Shown in pieces: positions 9,212 to 18,594 of a DNA stretch of 64,000 nt. The position numbers and the translations under genes were made by a program. This DNA is from Leptospira noumeaensis. GTDB lineage: Bacteria; Spirochaetota; Leptospiria; Leptospirales; Leptospiraceae. Position 1 is the stretch's first letter. Each line of letters begins with the position of its first letter. Below the pieces are notes generated by a model, which searched no databases, had not been told where the DNA came from, and saw nothing but the letters and a program-made list of their open reading frames with translations. The stretch spans positions 1 to 64,000 of the forward strand of contig NZ_RQFK01000011.1 in assembly GCF_004770765.1 (NCBI RefSeq), given 5' to 3'.

Positions 9212-10660
9212 TTAAAATCCCAATCCTTTGAGAGCATCTCCAGCACCTGGAATTTTTTTCAACGCGTCTCCTGCTTTTCCTTTGATCACTTCTTTGACAG
9301 CTCCACCAATTAAATCGGTTAAGGTTCCGAGGCCAACGCCCAGTTCCACACTTGGATTCCGAATGTCACCATAAGTTCGAAAGGGAATGAATAACCTTTC
9401 GTCTTTGACTAAGTTCCCAACAATTTTATTGCGGAGTGCTTTGGGATCTCCTTGGCCTTTGGTGGCTTGTTTGATTTTTTCATCCACAGAAGCGAGTGAC
9501 TTTTTGGATTCATCTTCATCATATAACATTCCCATTTTCATTTCATGGTAGTTCGTAGTGGTGATGATGTAGGATCCTTTGGTGATTTGTAAGTCATAGT
9601 TTTTGGTTGGGAAAGTAGGTTCATCGAGAAATGTGACTTTTCCATTGCTATATTCTACTTGGAAGGATACGTCTTTTTTTAGTTCCGCTTTTTCTTTTAG
9701 TTTATCTAGTTTTAATCCCGCTTGGTTCAGAGCTGGTAATTCCCCTGCGATGGCATCAAAAGCAGCAAATCCAGAAACGAAGGAATCTTCTTTCATGGTA
9801 ACTTCATAAATGACTTTAGGATTCACTAGTCCAGTTTTGACAACAAAGGGAGTTACTTTTCCTTCGGTTTCTAATATAAACTTAGCAGCTTCTTTTTTAT
9901 TTCTGCCAATGATAGTGACATCGGCATCAAAATTCACATTTACATTGTTATGCGAATTAAGATCACTTCCGTCAATGTCAATGTCTTTTAATTCTAAGTC
10001 CAATTTTTGAATTTGAATTTGTTGGCCTGTTTTACGCATAAACACTTGGATCGTTCCTTCTTGGATCCCAACAAGTCCCATCTTTATGGCGATTGGAATG
10101 TCTTTGATCGAAAATGGGCCAGATGGCGGGGCACTCGCTTTTTCTTTTGCTTCTTCTTCCTCTGCTGCTTTTTTTTCCGCTAACGCTTCTTGGGAAAGTG
10201 CTGGGTTCTTTTCTCCATCTACAATTTTAGGTGTTTTGAAAAGGGAAGTTAGATTATTTCCTCCATCCTCATTCATAGTCAGAGAGATTTCTGGTTTTTT
10301 TAGAACAATTTTGTTTACCTTTAAGGTTTTGGTCAGAAGGGCTAAAAAAGAAATTTTAACTTCCGCTTTTCCAAGTTGGATGAGGCCTTTTGGTTTGGAT
10401 TTTCTTTGGTCGAGCGGAATGCCTTTGTTTGCCACTTCATCGCGGGGAGCAAGAATGATACCTTCGATCTCGATTCCAGAAAGAACATTGAACAAACTGA
10501 TATTGACTGATTCGACATGAGCTCGCACATTGATTGCTGATTCGATTTGTTTGACAAGAAAACTAGGGGTGATGAAACTCCCAGCAAAAACTAACGCGAT
10601 GATTACGATGAGAAGAATGGCAGCAAAAAAAGCCCCAATTCCATACCCTATTTTTTTCAT
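9212..10660 (-). CDS. AsmA-family inner-membrane/periplasmic protein
   Basis: A protein of 482 residues from the ATG at 10658-10660, preceded by AGGAG and a five-base gap; an earlier ATG at 10681 would add seven residues and lacks this site. One membrane helix (about residues 5-27) is followed by alternating beta-strand text such as VNISLFNVLSGIEIEGIIL and LGKAEVKISFLALLTKTLKVNKIVLKKPEISL, the hallmark of AsmA proteins. Relatives are tied to lipid transfer towards, or assembly of, the outer membrane. A charged Ala/Glu-rich linker lies near residues 160-185. The C-terminal third (GDIRNPSVELGVG, then GKAGDALKKIPG) also fits AsmA. The exact cargo is unknown. Confidence 0.75.
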   Translation of the reverse strand: MKKIGYGIGAFFAAILLIVIIALVFAGSFITPSFLVKQIESAINVRAHVESVNISLFNVLSGIEIEGIILAPRDEVANKGIPLDQRKSKPKGLIQLGKAEVKISFLALLTKTLKVNKIVLKKPEISLTMNEDGGNNLTSLFKTPKIVDGEKNPALSQEALAEKKAAEEEEAKEKASAPPSGPFSIKDIPIAIKMGLVGIQEGTIQVFMRKTGQQIQIQKLDLELKDIDIDGSDLNSHNNVNVNFDADVTIIGRNKKEAAKFILETEGKVTPFVVKTGLVNPKVIYEVTMKEDSFVSGFAAFDAIAGELPALNQAGLKLDKLKEKAELKKDVSFQVEYSNGKVTFLDEPTFPTKNYDLQITKGSYIITTTNYHEMKMGMLYDEDESKKSLASVDEKIKQATKGQGDPKALRNKIVGNLVKDERLFIPFRTYGDIRNPSVELGVGLGTLTDLIGGAVKEVIKGKAGDALKKIPGAGDALKGLGF

Positions 10661-10742
10661 ATTGTCTCCTAATTTCGGCACTTATGAGTGGAATAGAGAC
10701 TAAGTTCAATTTTGTTTCTGTAAAGTAAAAAAGGGAAAGAAA

Positions 10743-11171
10743 TTAATTCAAAAACCGAACCGAACTTATGATATTGGTTAGCTGTTGGAAGAGTTCATCT
10801 CCCACTTCTTCATCGGAGTTGTAAGTGACGAGGAGCATTCTTGTATGGTTGGCCACCATATACACCATCCACACTCGGTCTTCTTTTAGAAATTCACAGG
10901 CACGAATGGAGGAACCTTCATTATTTTCAAAAACCGCTACGTTTTCGGCATCGTAGTCAATTTCATGGATTTTTAAATAGTTTTCTAACTCGTAGTCTAC
11001 GTTAAAATCTTCTTGTTTGGATTCGAAGGCATACACCTGTAAGGCCCCACCGCCATCTGGATGGAAAAAGGCAGGAATTTCTTCCACGACCATATGTTCC
11101 CAATTGGCTGGGAAAAGAAAGGAATACCAACCTTGGGGAGATTGAAATTGTTTGTACATAGGTTTTGTCAT
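10743..11171 (-). CDS. Hypothetical protein, possible PsbP-like fold
   Basis: A protein of 142 residues without signal peptide. It starts MTKPMYKQFQSPQGWYSFLFPANWEH, a 'gWysf.yP.nWe' pattern seen in PsbP-like or DUF3805-like small proteins, and ends with a helix LFQQLTNIISSVRF. Acidic residues are common. No catalytic motif was recognised. It lies 82 bases upstream of the AsmA-like gene on the same strand and is divergent from the beta-barrel gene. The fold suggestion rests on pattern only. Confidence 0.7.
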   Translation of the reverse strand: MTKPMYKQFQSPQGWYSFLFPANWEHMVVEEIPAFFHPDGGGALQVYAFESKQEDFNVDYELENYLKIHEIDYDAENVAVFENNEGSSIRACEFLKEDRVWMVYMVANHTRMLLVTYNSDEEVGDELFQQLTNIISSVRFLN

Positions 11172-11218
11172 TAGAAATCCCTTTTCTTTCCAATAAATCT
11201 TTGGAGTAATGGCAGTAA

Positions 11219-12226
11219 ATGATTTTCAAAAGAAAATGGTATTTCCTCTCCCTTAGTTTCTATCTCTTTGTCTTTCTACCTGGAAGTATCTTTGCACAAA
11301 TTTCTGGTAATGAATCCGCATACCCTTCCGCCTATTTGCTTGGTCTTTCGTCCTCCGGTGTGGTTACAAAAAACTCAATGGGAAGTCTCTATGGAAATAC
11401 AGCATTTCTCGCAGATACTGGAAAACATTTAGTCGATGCGGGAGTAAACGCGAGTTATGCGAATTCAAAAATTTCTCCCCTATATCTTGCCGGGGCTTTA
11501 TATTTTTCTTATTCTGATTCCTTGGGATTTGGATTTCGCGGAAAACCTGTTTTCCTTCGTTCCTTTCCTGTAGATGAAAGGTTTTCCAATTATGCTTTCC
11601 AAGGATTTGTCAGTTGGAAATTAAATGAATATTTATCATTTGCCTTTCACCTAGGTCCAGGAGTTTCTGGAAGGCTTGGAGGGTATAGTTCTTATTCTTG
11701 GAACGTATCGGCATCCACAGCTTTCCAATACGGCAATTTTCGACTTGGTGTTATCTTGGAGTCTCCAGGAAGTTATAGGTTTGATAAGTATTTAGGATCG
11801 GAAAGATTAAAGGAAAAACTTTCTGAACGTTTGTTAGTTGGTATAGGGTATAAAATCACAGAAACGATAGACCTTCAAATGGAAGGAAATCGAACTTTTT
11901 ATGAACGTTCCCATATTTCTTTAAATGGGGCAAACAATGATTCAAATTATCCGATTCGCACTATGTATGCAGGTAACATTGGTTTAGCGATTGGGAAAAT
12001 AGAATCCTTCCAAGTTCTTACAGGACTCGGTCGGGAATTCCGGGCTGACTCCAGTTTGAGGGGATTTTATACTGCCTCTTTAGGAATTGCTGGTTCTATT
12101 TTTCCATCTGAGTTAGGGCCAGGGTATTTGTATTCGGTTTCTGTTCAAAGAGCGGGCCTCAGCGTTCCCGAAAGAGAAGGGGCAGAAACCAGAGCAGCAG
12201 CACAAATCCAGATTCAGTTCCAATGA
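11219..12226 (+). CDS. Predicted outer-membrane beta-barrel protein
   Basis: A protein of 335 residues. A signal peptide is clear (charged MIFKRKWY, hydrophobic core, cleavage near SIFA-QI). The mature part has many alternating strands ending in aromatic residues (YLAGALYFSYSD, FGFRGKPVFL, FQGFVSWKL, LSFAFHLGPGVSGRLG), and the protein ends AAAQIQIQFQ, close to the usual aromatic C-terminal barrel strand. The layout recalls FadL/PorV-like barrels but I cannot name the family. GGAG lies about 12 bases before the ATG. A short dyad follows the stop codon. Confidence 0.7.
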   Translation: MIFKRKWYFLSLSFYLFVFLPGSIFAQISGNESAYPSAYLLGLSSSGVVTKNSMGSLYGNTAFLADTGKHLVDAGVNASYANSKISPLYLAGALYFSYSDSLGFGFRGKPVFLRSFPVDERFSNYAFQGFVSWKLNEYLSFAFHLGPGVSGRLGGYSSYSWNVSASTAFQYGNFRLGVILESPGSYRFDKYLGSERLKEKLSERLLVGIGYKITETIDLQMEGNRTFYERSHISLNGANNDSNYPIRTMYAGNIGLAIGKIESFQVLTGLGREFRADSSLRGFYTASLGIAGSIFPSELGPGYLYSVSVQRAGLSVPEREGAETRAAAQIQIQFQ

Positions 12227-12234
12227 CGAACAGC

Positions 12235-12257
12235 ATTTGCTTAAAATATAAGCAAAT
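12235..12257. other. Perfect AT-rich dyad, 9-bp arms, after the barrel gene
   Basis: ATTTGCTTA and TAAGCAAAT flank AAATA. It starts nine bases after the barrel gene stop, in the 171-base gap before the phosphatase gene. It could be a weak hairpin terminator (no clean T-run follows) or an operator. Nothing else clear is seen in this gap apart from the ribosome site of the next gene (AAAGGT). Confidence 0.55.
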
Positions 12258-12397
12258 TGGATGTTTTCCATAAATACCTAATAGCCCTTCCGCTCAAATA
12301 TCGCACATAATGTAGAGAAATATATGATATTCTGACTTCTTTAGGCGAGATGCACTGTCGGTACGATACTTGCATCTAAATCAGAAAGGTATCCTAT

Positions 12398-14218
12398 ATG
12401 GTTGATTTCAAAGTTTCCAAACGAATGCTCGTCAACTTCCGCGGACAAAACAAAGTCGTGGGAGGATTAACAGATAAAGATAAAATCGCGATCCTTCTCT
12501 ACATTTCCAAAGAATTTGCTAATTTAGATAGAGAAGACCAACTCTTTTCGAAAGTCATCCTGATCTGTCAGGAAATTTTTGAGTCGGACAACACAACACT
12601 CCGACTTTGGGACGGAGAGTTTCTCGTCCCCGTTAAGTTTGTCAAAGAAACAGAACCTCCTCGTCGTAATTTAGTTTCAGGAGAAGGTTATTCTGGTTCC
12701 GTCTTTGCCACAAGAGAACCGGTTCTAGTCAATGACCTCACTCGTTCTGCTCACTTCTTTGATGAAGGAGAAACCACTAAATCGGTTATGTGTGTTCCCA
12801 TCATGCAAAAAGAAGAAATTCTTGGGACACTGGCTGTAGAAAGTGAAAGGGAAAATTTTTATATCACTGATGACTTGGAAATTCTCGAAGCATTAACATC
12901 ACAGTTAGCACTGGCTCTCTATGGAGTTCGACTGATTGAAGGTCTTGTGACAGCAAGAGCCAGAGAAGCTGCCATCCTAAATCAGTTAGAATGGGATTTG
13001 AAGATGGGACGAAATGTCCAAAGCCAAATTCTCCCTCAAGATTTAAGCGCTTGGAACGGAATTTATTTTGCAAGCCACTATGAACCGATGGCAGAAGTCA
13101 GCGGAGACTTGGTTGACATAGTGAGACAAGGCCATTCCCTCACGGCAATTAACATCGATGTGTCGGGACATGGAATTCCAGCGGCCCTTGTCACCATGGC
13201 CATCCACCACCAGTTTCGTAGATCGGTAATGGCGGGACTTGGACTCACGGAAATTATGGAAGAACTTGGTGAAAAACTAAGGGAACAACTTCCGGAGTCT
13301 ACTTACTTCACTGCCTTTATGGTTCGTATTTTTAGCGATTACACTTTTGGTTATGTAAATGCAGGCCACCAACGTATGTTACATTACAAAGCTGCTGATG
13401 ATACTTTCATTCAGTATGATACGAAAGGTGTTCCACTGGGAATTCTTCCTGTAAGAAAAATTGATTACGAAGAAAAACAAGGCAAACTAGAACCTGGTGA
13501 TTTTTTACTCTTAATTTCAGATGGGTTTAGTGAACAAAGAAATCATATGAAAGATGAAGTGGGAGTGGATCGAATTCTCACATGGTTACAAGACGAAAGA
13601 GAAAAACTTGTTATGGAAGGTCGTGGAAAAGTTGATTTAAAAAAATTGTCAGCTGCCTTTGTGAATCGGTTTCGTGCTTACCAAGGTGACGTTCCCAATG
13701 GAGATGATTTGAGCTTTTTATTCCTCTATTGTGGGGATTCTATTCCAGAAGCTTCGCATTACATTCAAATGGCGAAACAATCCAATTCTAAAATGAAAAT
13801 GGAAGAGGCTTATGCACAAGCATTGAAAGCCTTTAGCATTGATTCATCTTTAAAGGAAATTTTGGTATTTTTGGGGAAAATGTATTACCGAGACGGAAAA
13901 TACAACGAAGCCATTCGGTATTTAGAAGAGTATCTACGAACATCCGGGGACAATACAGCGGCATCTCATTTTATGATGGGACGAGCTTATTATAAAGCCG
14001 GAATGATTTCAGAAGCAAAACGAGCGTTAAAGATGGCACTTTCTAGTGACCATAGTTTTGCTAAGGCAAGTATCTTACTTGCGCAATGTTATTTGAAAGA
14101 AAATGCGAAACCAAAAGCGATCAAAGTATTGCAACAAGGCGTAAAGAACACACCTCAAAGTATGGAATTAAAAACTTCACTTTTAAGGTTAGAATCACAT
14201 TCGCAGAAAGTCAGTTAA
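12398..14218 (+). CDS. GAF-SpoIIE (PP2C) serine phosphatase with C-terminal TPR repeats
   Basis: A cytoplasmic protein of 606 residues. A GAF sensor domain covers about residues 35-180 (GEGYSGSVFATREPVLVND), a SpoIIE/RsbU phosphatase domain about 200-445, and TPR repeats about 465-606. Metal-binding motifs of the phosphatase look intact: SGDLVDI at 235-241, DVSGHGIPAAL from Asp254, LISDGFSEQ and NGDDLSFLF. Such phosphatases activate STAS-type anti-sigma antagonists or similar switches. Nine bases later comes the ammonium transporter gene with its own AAGGA site, so the two probably share a transcript. The signal sensed by the GAF domain is unknown; a link with nitrogen is only suggested by context. 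Confidence 0.88.
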   Translation: MVDFKVSKRMLVNFRGQNKVVGGLTDKDKIAILLYISKEFANLDREDQLFSKVILICQEIFESDNTTLRLWDGEFLVPVKFVKETEPPRRNLVSGEGYSGSVFATREPVLVNDLTRSAHFFDEGETTKSVMCVPIMQKEEILGTLAVESERENFYITDDLEILEALTSQLALALYGVRLIEGLVTARAREAAILNQLEWDLKMGRNVQSQILPQDLSAWNGIYFASHYEPMAEVSGDLVDIVRQGHSLTAINIDVSGHGIPAALVTMAIHHQFRRSVMAGLGLTEIMEELGEKLREQLPESTYFTAFMVRIFSDYTFGYVNAGHQRMLHYKAADDTFIQYDTKGVPLGILPVRKIDYEEKQGKLEPGDFLLLISDGFSEQRNHMKDEVGVDRILTWLQDEREKLVMEGRGKVDLKKLSAAFVNRFRAYQGDVPNGDDLSFLFLYCGDSIPEASHYIQMAKQSNSKMKMEEAYAQALKAFSIDSSLKEILVFLGKMYYRDGKYNEAIRYLEEYLRTSGDNTAASHFMMGRAYYKAGMISEAKRALKMALSSDHSFAKASILLAQCYLKENAKPKAIKVLQQGVKNTPQSMELKTSLLRLESHSQKVS

Positions 14219-14227
14219 GGAAAATAT

Positions 14228-15652
14228 ATGAAACAGTTTGGAATATTATTTAGTTTAAGTATCCTTCTGATTGCTTCCAGCTTAGGAGCGGAAGAATCGG
14301 AAGGTAACAAAGAGAGTCTAGAAACATTGGCAAAAGAAATGGCAGGTATCAAAGTTTCATTAGCAGAGACTAAACTTGCTTTAGAAACCACCAAACAGGA
14401 GTCAAACTGGGTTTGGACCTGTATCGCAGCCTTTCTTGTATTTTTTATGCAAGCGGGGTTCGCTTACGTGGAGGCGGGATTCACTAGGGCTAAAAATGCA
14501 GTGAACATCCTTATGAAAAACTTTTCTGACTTAACCGTCGGTGCCATTGCCTATTGGGTGGTTGGTTTTTCGATAATGTTTGGGCCACAAGTCCTAACAG
14601 GATTTGGAGTTGGAGTTCCTGCTTTTGCTGAAAGTCTGATCAATGCAGAGGATGGAAGTATGGATCCAGCTAAGTATACTTTCTTCATCTTCCAAATCGT
14701 TTTTGCAGCAACGGCAGCAACGATTGTATCAGGGGCTATGGCCGAGAGGACAAAGTTCTCTGCCTATTTGGTATTTTCCATTATCATCACCGCCTTCATT
14801 TACCCTATCTTTGGATCTTTCGCTTGGGGTAGTTTACTCGGGGTCTCTACGGGATTTTTAGAATCCCTTGGACTTGGCGGCGGTGAAGGTGTTGGGTTTC
14901 ATGATTTCGCCGGATCGACTGTGGTTCATAGTGTGGGTGCTTGGGCAGGTCTTGCTGGTGCCATAGTGGTTGGACCGCGTATGGGAAAATTCCAAACCGA
15001 CGGACGGGTCTATCCGATTTTGGGACACAATATGTCGATGGCAGCTCTTGGTGTCTTTATCCTTTGGTTTGGTTGGTTTGGGTTTAACCCTGGTTCGACG
15101 ACTTCTATCGAAGGTGGAAGTTTTGCAAGGATTGCCGTTGTCACTCACATGTCTGCTTGTGCGGGTGCCATTTCTGCGATGATCCTCACATGGCTTTTGT
15201 TCAAAAAACCAGAAATTGGCCTCACTCTCAACGGGGGACTTGCCGGTCTTGTTGCCATCACTGCGCCCTGTGATGTCGTAAGCATTACTGGTGCTGTGGT
15301 GATCGGATCGGTAGCGGGTGTTCTTGTGATTGTATCAGTCCTTTTTCTGGACAAAATCAAAATTGATGATCCTGTGGGTGCGGTTTCCGTTCATGGTGTC
15401 TGTGGCGCTTGGGGGACACTCTCTGTGGGGCTTTTCAGTTTAGAAACAGGGCTTTTTGCGGGAGCAGGTTTTGCTCAGTTTGCTGCCCAAGCCATCGGTG
15501 TGGTGACTGCTTTCTTATGGGCCTTTCCGACGAGTTTCCTTATGTTTTATGTAATCAAAAAAACTATGGGACTTCGAGTTTCGGAGGAAGAGGAATTACT
15601 CGGACTGGATATTTTGGAACACGGAAACGAGGCTTACCCCGTTTCTAAATAG
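14228..15652 (+). CDS. amt: Ammonium transporter (Amt family) with N-terminal coiled-coil extension
   Basis: A protein of 474 residues. Residues 1-20 look like a signal peptide, 22-58 form a polar, heptad-like helix (LETLAKEMAGIKVSLAETKLAL), then about eleven membrane helices follow. Amt hallmarks: AGFAYVEAGFTRAKN, DFAGSTVVHSVGAW containing His234 of the pore pair, and VHGVCGAWGTL for the second pore histidine. Amt proteins conduct ammonium as trimers. The usual partner glnK (PII) is not next to it; the neighbour is a SpoIIE phosphatase instead. The periplasmic extension before helix one is longer than in AmtB. Confidence 0.94.
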   Translation: MKQFGILFSLSILLIASSLGAEESEGNKESLETLAKEMAGIKVSLAETKLALETTKQESNWVWTCIAAFLVFFMQAGFAYVEAGFTRAKNAVNILMKNFSDLTVGAIAYWVVGFSIMFGPQVLTGFGVGVPAFAESLINAEDGSMDPAKYTFFIFQIVFAATAATIVSGAMAERTKFSAYLVFSIIITAFIYPIFGSFAWGSLLGVSTGFLESLGLGGGEGVGFHDFAGSTVVHSVGAWAGLAGAIVVGPRMGKFQTDGRVYPILGHNMSMAALGVFILWFGWFGFNPGSTTSIEGGSFARIAVVTHMSACAGAISAMILTWLLFKKPEIGLTLNGGLAGLVAITAPCDVVSITGAVVIGSVAGVLVIVSVLFLDKIKIDDPVGAVSVHGVCGAWGTLSVGLFSLETGLFAGAGFAQFAAQAIGVVTAFLWAFPTSFLMFYVIKKTMGLRVSEEEELLGLDILEHGNEAYPVSK

Positions 15653-15658
15653 TCCTTG

Positions 15659-15690
15659 ACCCTAGGCTTTCCACATGGGAAGCCTAGGGT
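15659..15690 (+). terminator. Strong hairpin between amt and the lipoprotein gene, touching its start codon
   Basis: ACCCTAGGCTTTCC pairs with GGGAAGCCTAGGGT (14 pairs including one G-U) around an ACAT loop. It starts six bases after the amt stop. The next gene's GTG begins at the base after the stem, and the only Shine-Dalgarno-like bases (TAGGG) lie inside the stem. It may end the amt transcript, control translation of the lipoprotein gene, or both. There is no T-run directly after it. Confidence 0.7.
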
Positions 15691-16335
15691 GTGTTTCGTT
15701 TCCTTCCGTTTACCCTCATTTTGTTTTTCCTTTTTGGCTGTTTTGAATACGAAGAAACCATTCTCTTTCGAAAACAAAGTTCGGGAACGGTGGAGATTTC
15801 CTATACTGTACCTTTAAAAAAGGACTCAAACGACTCACTCATAAAATTCTTACCGACTTCCAAGGAAGAAATTATAGGTTCTATCAAAAAAAAATCGAAT
15901 AACAACCTACAGGTGAGAGATTTTACTTTTCGAGAACTTGAAAAATCTGAAACAACAGATATGTATTTCAAACGAAAGGGGAAAGTATCCTATAAATTAG
16001 ATTTTGAAGATCCCTTACATTTGGAAGGAGTTCTTGTAGGAACTTTTTCTATCAAATCCAAACCAAGAACCCTTCTCATCAAAAGAGATTTTCCAAACCT
16101 AACAGATAGTTCTGTTATCGAATCGGGTGCGGGTGAAAAAAAAATCATTTCAGAAACTTCAAGACTACTTAGAGAAGGACGAATTCAGTTCAAAGTTTTA
16201 TTCCCTAAAGATTCGGAATGTAGCTCCAACAGAGGATTCATTGGACTCGGAAATTTAACTTACCAAATCCCCCTCCAAGAAACATTGGAAAATCCGGAAT
16301 CCAAAACCTGGGAATATAAAATTCGTTTTTTTTAG
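15691..16335 (+). CDS. Hypothetical lipoprotein
   Basis: A protein of 214 residues from a GTG codon; an in-frame stop lies two codons upstream, so no earlier start is possible. The first 16 residues are hydrophobic and end LFFLFGC, a lipobox with Cys17, so the protein is probably lipid-anchored. The rest is strand-rich and charged (VEISYTVPLKKDSN, KRKGKVSYKLDF) with two later cysteines absent from most of the chain (one at SECSSN). I do not recognise the family. Its end overlaps mqnA by four bases, in convergent orientation. Translation start lies directly against a stable hairpin. Confidence 0.75.
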   Translation: MFRFLPFTLILFFLFGCFEYEETILFRKQSSGTVEISYTVPLKKDSNDSLIKFLPTSKEEIIGSIKKKSNNNLQVRDFTFRELEKSETTDMYFKRKGKVSYKLDFEDPLHLEGVLVGTFSIKSKPRTLLIKRDFPNLTDSSVIESGAGEKKIISETSRLLREGRIQFKVLFPKDSECSSNRGFIGLGNLTYQIPLQETLENPESKTWEYKIRFF

Positions 16336-17078
16336 ATCAGATTTAATTCTTTTGCTGTTTTGATAAATAAATCAAACCCATCTAAGTTTTTCTGTTCCGG
16401 AATGTAATGTAACTCCTGTTTGAGATACCTGTCGGTCACGGCAATGGGAAGTCTCTTTTCTTCTTTGATGATCGAGTCGAGTTCTTTCAATCCGTATTCC
16501 AAAGCAGTTAAAAAAAGGCGGTCGTCCCAAACTTTTCCTTTGGGAAAGGCCCAAAAAGCAAAACTAAAATAAAGTCCAGTAGAATGATTCCACCATTCCG
16601 CAAGGTCTACCACTTGGTATCCAGGAACTGGTGTTTGTAAAAGAGCATGGTCACCAAAAAGTAAGTGGGATCCTTTTCCTTCTTTCATCATTTCTGAAAT
16701 CTCTGAAGCAGGGGTCGGAACTACCTCCACTAACTTTCCAAATTCTCTGAAAAGTAGGCATTGGAGGAGGGCGACACTCGAACGAGAACCTTTGTCGGTA
16801 TAAACAACCTTTGGCAAACCAGACTCAGATTCGTGACGGAAAAAGAGAACAGAACGAACTACATCTTTTGCGCAAACTCCCACAATTTTCGTGTAGTCCA
16901 AAGTCTCACGATTTCTTTCACATTCAATGGATGATACCAGAGCACAATCTAACTCTCCTTGTTTTAAGAGTTCAATCAGGACACTTGGATTCTCGTAAAC
17001 TGGTATATATCCGGAAGTTCTCTCAAAATAGAGGGTGAGGGGGCGGGCATTCAGGTGTTTTACGATGCCAATTTTCAT
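16332..17078 (-). CDS. mqnA: Chorismate dehydratase MqnA (futalosine menaquinone pathway)
   Basis: A protein of 248 residues with the periplasmic-binding-like fold of MqnA/MqnD. MqnA converts chorismate to 3-enolpyruvoyl-benzoate, the first step of the futalosine route. Visible signatures: [13 protein letters not shown] at the start, [24 protein letters not shown] and [16 protein letters not shown], the family's 'W...tgLPf.fa.Wa' strand. The ATG has AGGGA about nine bases upstream. The presence of MqnA indicates that menaquinone is made, which bears on the UbiB-like kinase at 30326. Confidence 0.88.
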   Translation of the reverse strand: MKIGIVKHLNARPLTLYFERTSGYIPVYENPSVLIELLKQGELDCALVSSIECERNRETLDYTKIVGVCAKDVVRSVLFFRHESESGLPKVVYTDKGSRSSVALLQCLLFREFGKLVEVVPTPASEISEMMKEGKGSHLLFGDHALLQTPVPGYQVVDLAEWWNHSTGLYFSFAFWAFPKGKVWDDRLFLTALEYGLKELDSIIKEEKRLPIAVTDRYLKQELHYIPEQKNLDGFDLFIKTAKELNLI

Positions 17079-17149
17079 TATCTAGTATCCCTTCTAAAAA
17101 ACAACTTGTCAGAACGAGAAAAACGTGTCGAATCACTTACGAGGGCAAA

Positions 17150-18007
17150 TTGGACTTTCGAACATCTTTAAACACAATCGGTGATGCTGAATTTGAATTC
17201 ATCAAAAATTTAGTGTACAAACAAGCAGGTATCTTTTTAGCACCCCATAAAAAAATTATGGTGCAGTCTAGACTCAATGCACGACTTCGCACATTGGGAA
17301 TTGTTAGTTTTGAAAACTATGTTGCTAAACTCAAACTAGATCCGAAGTTTGCAACGGATGAAATGCAAGAGCTCATCAATCGTATAACAACAAACAAAAC
17401 TGATTTTTTTCGTGAGAACCATCATTTTGAATTTTTAAAAACACAATACTTCCCTGCTTTAGAACAAGCTGCGGCTGCCGGTGGCCCCAAAACTTTGCGG
17501 ATTTGGTGTTCTGCTTCCTCCACTGGGGAAGAACCTTATTCCATTGCCATTACCGTTTATGAATATTTTAATACCAAACCAGGTTGGAATTGTAAAATTT
17601 ATGCCTCAGACATCGATACACAAGTGATAGCCACTGCGAAAAAAGGACTGTATCGAGATGAAAGGTTAGAACCAGTTTCTGACGCAATGAAATCCAAACA
17701 TTTCATCAAAACTACGGATAAAGACCATGTGTTTTATGAAGCCAAACCTCATTTGAAAGCACTCATCGATTTCAAACAAATCAACCTCTTACAATTTCCA
17801 TTTCCTATCTCTGAAAAATTGGATTTAATTTTTTGTAGGAATGTTGTGATTTATTTTGATAAACCAACCCAGAAAACATTATTTCAAAATTTTGAGTCGA
17901 GTTTGAAACCCAAAGGATATTTGATTTTAGGTCACTCAGAAACTATGTTTGGAATTTCCGATAGTTTTAAATTTTTGGGTCATACCATTTATCAGAAAAA
18001 AGATTAA
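17150..18007 (+). CDS. cheR: CheR-type protein-glutamate methyltransferase
   Basis: A protein of 285 residues from a TTG codon with GAGGG four bases before it. The N-terminal helical domain (about 10-75) is followed by the SAM-binding domain: [39 protein letters not shown] and the motif [14 protein letters not shown]. It methylates chemoreceptor glutamates in adaptation. No other chemotaxis genes are near, and it is a stand-alone gene. Its last four bases overlap the end of the convergent HIT gene. The TTG start is decided by the ribosome site. Confidence 0.93.
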   Translation: MDFRTSLNTIGDAEFEFIKNLVYKQAGIFLAPHKKIMVQSRLNARLRTLGIVSFENYVAKLKLDPKFATDEMQELINRITTNKTDFFRENHHFEFLKTQYFPALEQAAAAGGPKTLRIWCSASSTGEEPYSIAITVYEYFNTKPGWNCKIYASDIDTQVIATAKKGLYRDERLEPVSDAMKSKHFIKTTDKDHVFYEAKPHLKALIDFKQINLLQFPFPISEKLDLIFCRNVVIYFDKPTQKTLFQNFESSLKPKGYLILGHSETMFGISDSFKFLGHTIYQKKD

Positions 18008-18522
18008 TCGGTAACTTCTTCCGACCAAAGTTTTTTTAAGTCATCCCACATTTGGTAGGGCTCATAGATAACAATTCTCGTATTGGAAATTACATCTAAA
18101 AATCCTGCCTCATTGGGAAACCGGGGAACAATATGTTCATGGATATGGGGGATGGAGCCTCCACTATTTTTCCCGAGATTAAAACCAATATTAAAGCCCT
18201 GCACCCGCCATTGTTTCTCTAAAATTCTCATCGCTTTTTGTGTGAGTTTATGAATGTCTAAAGCCTCATCTTCTGTTAACTCTAGGTAATGGATGATATG
18301 GCGTTTGGGAAAGATGATGATATGTCCCGGGTTGTAAGGGAAAAGATTGACGGAGACAATCGAAAGTTCTGTTTCTGCAATGGTCAGATTGGGAACAATT
18401 TCGTTTTTATCGCGAACTCCACAGAGAATACAGTCCACATTGGGTCTATCTCCTTTGGCATAACCCAATTTTCCTATACTGAAGAGGTTTTTTCTAATGG
18501 AGTGTTCTTCATAGGAGCTCAT
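18004..18522 (-). CDS. HIT-family nucleotide hydrolase or transferase
   Basis: A protein of 172 residues from the ATG at 18520-18522. The family triad [12 protein letters not shown] (HxHxH) lies in the C-terminal part, preceded by [13 protein letters not shown], and a CILC pair (a zinc-ligand-like CxxC) lies near the N-terminus as in FHIT/GalT-like and Ap4A phosphorylase-like members. It probably acts on dinucleoside polyphosphates or adenylated compounds. The frame also opens at a TTG at 18561, which would add 13 residues; I prefer the ATG with AGGGAG about 13 bases before it, though the spacing is long. Confidence 0.88.
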   Translation of the reverse strand: MSSYEEHSIRKNLFSIGKLGYAKGDRPNVDCILCGVRDKNEIVPNLTIAETELSIVSVNLFPYNPGHIIIFPKRHIIHYLELTEDEALDIHKLTQKAMRILEKQWRVQGFNIGFNLGKNSGGSIPHIHEHIVPRFPNEAGFLDVISNTRIVIYEPYQMWDDLKKLWSEEVTD

Positions 18523-18594
18523 TGATACTTTCAATCTCCCTAAAGGATTAAAGGATTGCAAGGATTTTGACAGGTATACAGTAAGAAAGTAACA

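Noticed and set aside
10086..10520. Open frame of 144 codons opposite the AsmA-like gene
   Set aside because: Antisense shadow; Ser/Phe-rich text mirrors the Lys/Glu-rich coding strand.
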